Source: UBA940 sp031547885 (lineage in GTDB: Bacteria > Bacteroidota > Bacteroidia > Bacteroidales > Rikenellaceae). From it: a stretch of DNA of 17,753 nt. Positions 14,052 to 17,753 of this stretch are shown piece after piece. Positions within the stretch are counted from its first letter, which is position 1; the number at the start of each line of letters is the position of its first letter. The translations under genes were made by a program, and so were the position numbers. Where the stretch lies: assembly GCA_031547885.1 (NCBI GenBank), contig JAVBRO010000036.1, positions 1 to 17,753 on the forward strand, read 5' to 3'. The notes beneath the pieces were generated by a model. The model had not been told where the DNA came from and did not search any database. It worked only from the letters and a program-made list of their open reading frames with translations.

Positions 14052-14200
14052 TCAGATCCCTCGACTGCGCTCGGGATGACATGTAAACCGCCGCCGGCGT
14101 TCCGATTGGATCGCTTCCCGTTTCGCAGCGCTCGCGGTCGCAATGACGGGACCCATCCCGCCGCTTTGCAGTACCCTCCACGGGAGGGGAAGCCCTCACC
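14052..14200. repeat. Interspersed repeat modules downstream of def
   Basis: 14052-14080: short A module (CAGATCCCTCGACTGCGCTC, then GGGATGAC), identical to 7566-7593. 14086-14105: degraded CGTT-loop hairpin. 14108-14149: B module variant GGATCGCTTCCCG...GCAATGACGG, nearly repeated at 17279-17319. 14155-14190: ATCCCGCCGCTTTGC...GGGAGGGGAAG module, related to 17154-17190. No gene lies between 13616 and 14221. Confidence 0.75.
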
Positions 14201-14221
14201 GCCAATCTTCAGATCTCCAAT

Positions 14222-14767
14222 CTATTTTGTGCGGTAGGAGGCGCTGTATTTACCTTTTGAGAAATTATTCAGCTTGCCTTTGATAAGCGTCCGGCGCAGG
14301 GGTGACAGTTTGTCAGAGAACAGGATGCCTTCCAGATGGTCGTATTCGTGCTGGATCACACGCGCGGCACGGCCGTCGAACTCGGCGTCGTGCTCCTCGA
14401 AATTCTCGTCCAGCCACCGCATGCGGATAGTCGAGGGGCGCGAAACATCCTCGTTGAGGTTCGGAAGGCTCAGGCAACCCTCGCAAAAAAGAGTCGCGTC
14501 GTCGGAACGCCAGTAGATATCGGGGTTGATGAACGCCTTGCGGAAACCGGCCAGCTCGGGTTCGCTCTCCCCCCAGGGGCTGATGTCGACCACGAATATA
14601 CGTATGTTCTTACCGATCTGCGGGGCGGCGAGGCCCACGCCGTCGGCGGCGTACATCGTCTCGAACATATCCTCGACCAGTTTCCCGATCTCGGGATAAT
14701 CACGGTCGATCTCCTTATTTTCGTTCCTCAGTATGGGGGAACCGTAAACAACAATCGGATATATCAT
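14222..14767 (-). CDS. def: Peptide deformylase
   Basis: Def removes the N-formyl group from the initiator methionine of new proteins at the ribosome exit, using a bound metal (usually iron). The 181-residue protein has the three class motifs in order: GVGLAAPQIG (43-52), EGCLSLP (96-102) with metal ligand Cys98, and HEYDH (140-144) with ligands His140 and His144 and catalytic Glu141. It matches the usual length of type I enzymes. It lies 58 bases downstream of ruvX on the same strand with no promoter box in the gap, so the two are probably co-transcribed. The gap holds a four-unit ATTACGA array. Confidence 0.97.
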   Translation of the reverse strand: MIYPIVVYGSPILRNENKEIDRDYPEIGKLVEDMFETMYAADGVGLAAPQIGKNIRIFVVDISPWGESEPELAGFRKAFINPDIYWRSDDATLFCEGCLSLPNLNEDVSRPSTIRMRWLDENFEEHDAEFDGRAARVIQHEYDHLEGILFSDKLSPLRRTLIKGKLNNFSKGKYSASYRTK

Positions 14768-14770
14768 TCA

Positions 14771-14797
14771 ATTACGAATTACGAATTACGAATTACG
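14771..14797. repeat. ATTACGA tandem repeat between ruvX and def
   Basis: There are four units of ATTACGA, the last ending in G instead of A. It is the same array and copy number as at 3118-3145 and 15280-15307, here placed 3 bases upstream of the def start codon. Confidence 0.8.
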
Positions 14798-14825
14798 GAT
14801 TTAGGGTATTTCGCAACTCTCATTT

Positions 14826-15263
14826 TCAAATCTTCAAATCTCCAAATTTGTATTCCCTGCTTTCAAGGTAGCTTTCCAGTATCACGGCCGCGCTGACCTT
14901 GTCGACCAGAGCCTTGTCGCGGCGGGCCATCTTGCGGACGCCCCCCGCGATGATCGCCTGCTGAGCTATCCGCGAAGTGAAGCGTTCGTCGTGCCACACC
15001 ACATCCTTGTCAGGGAAATCCCTGCGCAGGCGCGCTGCGAAAGGTTCGATGTGGGCGAACGACTCCGAAGGGGTCCCGTCCATCCGCACCGGTTTCCCGA
15101 CAACTATTATATCAACGTTCTCGGCGGCGAAGTATTGCCGAAGCCACGGCATAAGCTGGTGGGTCGGCACCGTCTCCAGCCCTCCCGCTATGATGCGCAG
15201 GGGGTCTGTGACGGCTATCCCCGTCCGCTTAGTGCCGTAGTCTATTGCAAGTATCCTGCCCAT
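14826..15263 (-). CDS. ruvX: RuvX/YqgF-type putative Holliday junction resolvase
   Basis: This RNase H-fold nuclease family is linked to Holliday junction resolution and also to 16S rRNA 5' end maturation in E. coli. The 145-residue protein carries the conserved acidic residues: D8 in LAIDYGTKRTGIA, E93 in WHDERFTS, and D121 in VDKVSAAVILESYL. The VVGKPVRMDGTPSE loop (54-67) is also conserved. The last dozen codons (KFGDLKI region) lie in a TCAAATCTTCAAATCTCC-type tract like those found between genes here, so the C-terminus may have been extended by repeat sequence. It is followed by def on the same strand. A perfect -7 box (15272-15279) lies eight bases before the ATG. Confidence 0.93.
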   Translation of the reverse strand: MGRILAIDYGTKRTGIAVTDPLRIIAGGLETVPTHQLMPWLRQYFAAENVDIIVVGKPVRMDGTPSESFAHIEPFAARLRRDFPDKDVVWHDERFTSRIAQQAIIAGGVRKMARRDKALVDKVSAAVILESYLESREYKFGDLKI

Positions 15264-15271
15264 TACAGGTA

Positions 15272-15279
15272 CAAAGATA
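15272..15279 (-). promoter_or_regulatory. -7 box of the ruvX-def operon
   Basis: On the minus strand TATCTTTG matches TAnnTTTG exactly and ends eight bases before the ruvX ATG, giving a very short leader. The -33 position falls inside the ATTACGA array (TTCG instead of TTTG), so the array forms part of the promoter region. Confidence 0.5.
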
Positions 15280-15307
15280 ATTACGAATTACGAATTACGA
15301 ATTACGA
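15280..15307. repeat. ATTACGA tandem repeat upstream of ruvX
   Basis: Four perfect units lie directly upstream of the ruvX -7 box. It is the third such array in the window and, like the others, has four units. Confidence 0.85.
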
Positions 15308-15340
15308 GCTGCGGAATATCGTCATTTCGTTCCTAGCAAT

Positions 15341-15413
15341 GACGGTGGCGCTGTGCCGGGAGTTTAGGCTAAGTGGCCGCCTTTATCATCAAATCCGCTG
15401 CGGCCGTTGCCGC
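15341..15413 (-). repeat. Repeat block with AACG-loop hairpin abutting the kamA stop
   Basis: The block starts GACGGTGGCGCTGTGCCGGG and ends with a hairpin that reads GCGGC-AACG-GCCGC on the minus strand (15400-15413), directly after the TAG stop of the radical SAM gene. It closely resembles 8530-8601, which occupies the same place after the second GtrA gene. Only AT-containing bases (GATTTGATG) follow, so it would be a weak terminator. Confidence 0.7.
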
Positions 15414-16748
15414 CTATTCGAAGAGGAAGGGCTTGGTCTCCATGATGCGGGCGCGGTCCTGCTCGAAGAAGAATTTCTTCTCGCCGAAAGCCGGTTTCAA
15501 CTGGTTGAACCAGGTCGCCTTAGGATCGTATTCGGCGAAGAAAGGTATGTCGACCCAGTTCGGATTGCGGCCCTGCAGGAAACGCAGTACATAAACCTTT
15601 TCGCCCCGGACGTCGGCCACCCCCAGTACCTGTATCTTGCCCGGATGGTCGCTCATGCTGGGGCCGCGGACCGTGCGGCAGAGCCCGCTCACACGGCGGT
15701 AGGCGCGGCGGAAAATACCCCAGCACTTGTCGAGCGGAAGTTCGAAATAGTGTTTCGCCCCCGTGTCGCGCGCGATGAACATATAATAAGGTATGCACCC
15801 CAGGTCGACCTGGCGGCGCCACATCGCGGACCACAACTCGGGTTTGTCGTTGATGTGGCGCAGGATGGGGGACTGGGTGCGGATCTGCGCCCCGGTCGAC
15901 CGGATGCGGCGTATGGCTTTCTCCACCGCGCGGGTCGAAAGCTCTCTCGGATGGTTGAAATGCGCCTGCACCGAGAGGTTCTTTCCCGCCGCGGCGACCT
16001 CGCCGAACAGCCGTATCACGTCGTCGCTGTCCGCGTCGGTCAGGTAGCGGTAGGGCCAGTAGGCCAGAGATTTGGTGCCGATGCGGATGCTGCGGATGTG
16101 CTCCAGCCCGGGTTCGGTCAGCAGCGGGCGGATATACGAGCCGAGCACCTGCGCGCTCATCACCATCGGGTCGCCGCCCGTGAAAAGCACGTCGGTCACA
16201 TCTTTATGAAGACGCAGGTAGCTGACAAGCAGGCCGGTCTCCTTCATTGCGAATTTCAGCTCGCTCATCCCCGAAAACTGCGGCCAGCGGAAACAAAAAG
16301 TGCAGTAGGCGTGGCAGGTCTGGCCCTGGCTCGGGAAGAAAAGCACCGTTTCCGGATATTTGTGCTGGATGCCTTTCAACTTTATCTCGCCAAGCGTCGG
16401 AACGTTATGCTCCTGCCCGGCCGGATTGGGGTTGAGCTGCATCCGGATATCGTGTACCGCGCGATCCATCGCCGCCTTGTCGGCCCCTTCAGCCAGCAGG
16501 CGCTCTATTTTTGCGTAATGCTTTTCCCGGAGCATCCCGCGGCGGGGAAAATTGAGGGTGAAAATAGGGTCATCCTCCACATTGTTCCACTCTATCAGCT
16601 CGTCCACCACATAATTGTTCGTCTTGAAGGGCAGTACGCGCCCCACCACTTCGATGTCGTGAAGCATCCCGGGCGGAAGCGACGCCATCTGCGGAATCTC
16701 CAGGTAATTGTGCAGAGTGTATGATTTGATCTGTTTTTCCATTGTCAT
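15414..16748 (-). CDS. KamA-family radical SAM protein (lysine 2,3-aminomutase-like)
   Basis: This 444-residue radical SAM and PLP enzyme belongs to the lysine aminomutase family. The cluster motif is C145-HAY-C149-TF-C152, followed by FRWPQF. The SAM-binding GGD motif is TGGDP (190-194). The PLP lysine is probably K371 in GPSMSDHPGKIQVLG. In clostridial lysine 2,3-aminomutase the PLP lysine follows a VVDAPGGGGK segment whose Asp (D330) holds the substrate side chain. Here that segment reads TVRGPSMSDHPGK, with Arg361 in place of the Asp. The other side-chain Asp (D293) may correspond to D328 in IARDTG. The substrate may therefore not be free lysine. The extended C-terminus (about 380-444) suggests a subfamily. 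The gene stands alone; start ATG 16746-16748, with a second ATG two codons on. I leave out a symbol because the substrate is doubtful. Confidence 0.88.
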   Translation of the reverse strand: MTMEKQIKSYTLHNYLEIPQMASLPPGMLHDIEVVGRVLPFKTNNYVVDELIEWNNVEDDPIFTLNFPRRGMLREKHYAKIERLLAEGADKAAMDRAVHDIRMQLNPNPAGQEHNVPTLGEIKLKGIQHKYPETVLFFPSQGQTCHAYCTFCFRWPQFSGMSELKFAMKETGLLVSYLRLHKDVTDVLFTGGDPMVMSAQVLGSYIRPLLTEPGLEHIRSIRIGTKSLAYWPYRYLTDADSDDVIRLFGEVAAAGKNLSVQAHFNHPRELSTRAVEKAIRRIRSTGAQIRTQSPILRHINDKPELWSAMWRRQVDLGCIPYYMFIARDTGAKHYFELPLDKCWGIFRRAYRRVSGLCRTVRGPSMSDHPGKIQVLGVADVRGEKVYVLRFLQGRNPNWVDIPFFAEYDPKATWFNQLKPAFGEKKFFFEQDRARIMETKPFLFE

Positions 16749-16841
16749 TCAATTATTTATTGTTTCAGATAATGGTTAAAACCCTGCATGTTCAATGCAG
16801 CTGCTTTAGTTTCTATAAATTTCTGTTTTGTTGCATTTTGT

Positions 16842-16923
16842 CATCCCGAGCTTGCCGAGTGATCTGATTGCGCCGGTCTTTGCTCGGTCAGATTCCTCGT
16901 CGCCTGCGGCTTCCCTCGGAATG
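16842..16923. repeat. Diverged, inverted pair of A-type repeat modules
   Basis: ATCCCGAGCTTGCCGAGTGATCT (minus-oriented A module) is followed by CAGATTCCTCG...TCGGAATGAC (plus-oriented A module), so the two face each other. The segment lies upstream of the radical SAM gene, in the gap 16749-17753. Confidence 0.65.
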
Positions 16924-16945
16924 ACACCGGCGAATTTCATTCGCC

Positions 16946-17080
16946 CCAAAAACCTATGCATTTTTAGTGCATGGTGGTTTATTTCAGTTTCAGGTCGCCG
17001 CCGGATACGCGATGTGCGGAAGTCCATGGGGGGATAGACTCCGTCTGCTCGGTCGATCGTGGTTGCCTGGATAAATACGG
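16946..17080 (-). ncRNA. Candidate small RNA in the long gene-free region
   Basis: On the minus strand TTTG (plus 17115-17118) is followed after exactly 20 bases by TATTTTAC (plus 17087-17094), a partial TAnnTTTG box, predicting a start near 17080. The transcript would cover a GC-rich island of about 100 bases, unlike the repeats around it. It would end at the hairpin ATGCA/TGCAT (plus 16956-16972) followed by TTTTT. Open frames inside match no family I know. The island could instead be a gene remnant. Confidence 0.3.
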
Positions 17081-17153
17081 AATGCTGTAAAATAGCAAAA
17101 ACAGAAAAAAAACGCAAATTTTTTTTGAAAAAAATGGTTTTTGAAGAGGCGAA

Positions 17154-17574
17154 CCATCCCGCCGCTTTGCGGCACCAACCAAGGGAAGCCCATCGTCTTT
17201 ATTCGGGTTGAAGCCCTGGGAAATTGCGGGTCTTTTATCCGTTGGCTTTAGCCGACGGCAATGAAAAGAGCTTCTTCCGGATCGCTTCCCGTTTCGCAGC
17301 GCTCGCGGTCACAATGACGTTACCCGCTTTGTACTTTCAAAATATATTGTAGTTCCCTCGTCGTGCGATAGACCGTCCTATCCCGCGAAATGTTATCGGA
17401 TCGCACTCGCTCGGGATGACAAATAAACCGCTGCCGCCGTTGCGGCCTCGCTCGGGATGACATTGGATTGCTTCGCCGGTCATTTTGACCTTTCGCAATT
17501 ACGAGAACCACCACGCCGCTTTGCGGCCCCACTCCACGGAGGGGAACAGACCACCCCCCCGGCAAAGCCGGGGT
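17154..17574. repeat. Dense mosaic of repeat modules near the window end
   Basis: 17154-17190: ATCCCGCCGCTTTGCGG module. 17239-17258: hairpin CCGTTGGC-TTTA-GCCGACGG. 17279-17319: B module variant. 17350-17420: long A module, third copy. 17433-17446: hairpin GCCGC-CGTT-GCGGC, identical to 4063-4076. 17449-17461: A tail. 17464-17500: diverged B module. 17510-17546: CCGCTTTGCGG...GGAGGGGAA module. 17555-17573: CCCCGGCAAAGCCGGGG hairpin. No gene. Confidence 0.8.
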
Positions 17575-17753
17575 AGAATCTGTAGCAAAATGGATTTAGT
17601 TGCTTCCGAACCCGTTGTGCATTTAGAGGGTTTTATTTAATTTATTAGTTACAAATGGCTTATAATATTTTGTAGATTCCTCACATACGTTCGGAATGAC
17701 ATTTTTAGACTGATTTGTAATAATATGTCATCCCGACGGAGCCGAAGGCGACG
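17575..17753. other. AT-rich gene-free end of the window
   Basis: This stretch has no credible open frame. It contains a diverged A module (17673-17702, TAGATTCCTC...GGAATGACA) and the start of a minus-oriented A module running off the window edge (from 17728, GTCATCCCGACGGAGCCG). The AT-rich stretch 17620-17672 could hold a promoter for a gene beyond the window, but no full TAnnTTTG box is present. Confidence 0.5.

Noticed and set aside
14991..16724. A 577-residue plus-strand open frame across ruvX and the radical SAM gene
   Set aside because: It is antisense to two well-supported genes and crosses the repeat block between them.
16806..17193. Overlapping small minus-strand frames as genes
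   Set aside because: They include repeat modules and poly-T tracts and match no family; at most a gene remnant could lie in 16975-17090.

Overview
The window looks like chromosome of a gut-type Bacteroidota, most likely Rikenellaceae (Alistipes or a close relative). This rests on several things: moderately GC-rich coding sequence, Bacteroidota -7 boxes of the TAnnTTTG type just upstream of several starts, no clear Shine-Dalgarno sites, a HU-CCDC81-like/SPOR membrane protein, a TonB-dependent receptor ending in Phe, and AT-rich gaps carrying ATTACGA and TTTTCAA tandem repeats. The genus is inference; the phylum is well supported.

Layout. 1-236: a loopless 52-bp palindrome, a short direct repeat and the structured 3' end of dnaG. 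237-2424 (minus): dnaG primase, preceded by a tRNA-Arg(CCG) whose 3' end is one arm of a 25-bp inverted repeat. 2492-7411 (plus): an XRE/S24-like regulator with no visible protease dyad, riboflavin synthase, an orphan PhoR-like sensor kinase, lgt (lipoprotein lipidation), and a membrane protein with a predicted HU-like cytoplasmic domain and a periplasmic SPOR domain. 7779-9090 (minus): two tandem GtrA-like membrane proteins. 9559-11571 (minus): uvrB, divergent from a TonB-dependent outer-membrane receptor (11609-13615, plus). 13616-14221: a dense cluster of hairpins and terminators with small-RNA candidates. 14222-15263 (minus): ruvX and def, probably one operon. 15414-16748 (minus): a KamA-family radical SAM enzyme. 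16749-17753: about 1 kb with no credible gene, made largely of repeats plus one small-RNA candidate.

The genes are mostly housekeeping (replication, repair, translation, envelope, cofactor synthesis) and do not form one pathway. The less ordinary content is between the genes. Every long gap is assembled from a few short modules in varying order: an ATCCC...GGGAT module, a GGATTGC...GCAATGAC module, a GC-rich hairpin with a fixed AACG loop, CCGGCAAAGCCGG hairpins, and ATTACGA/TTTTCAA tandem repeats. The AACG-loop hairpin sits directly against the stop codons of three unrelated minus-strand genes, and its stem bases change in compensating ways between copies, which suggests the hairpin itself is kept. 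I see no CRISPR array, insertion-sequence transposase, prophage, toxin-antitoxin pair or defence system.
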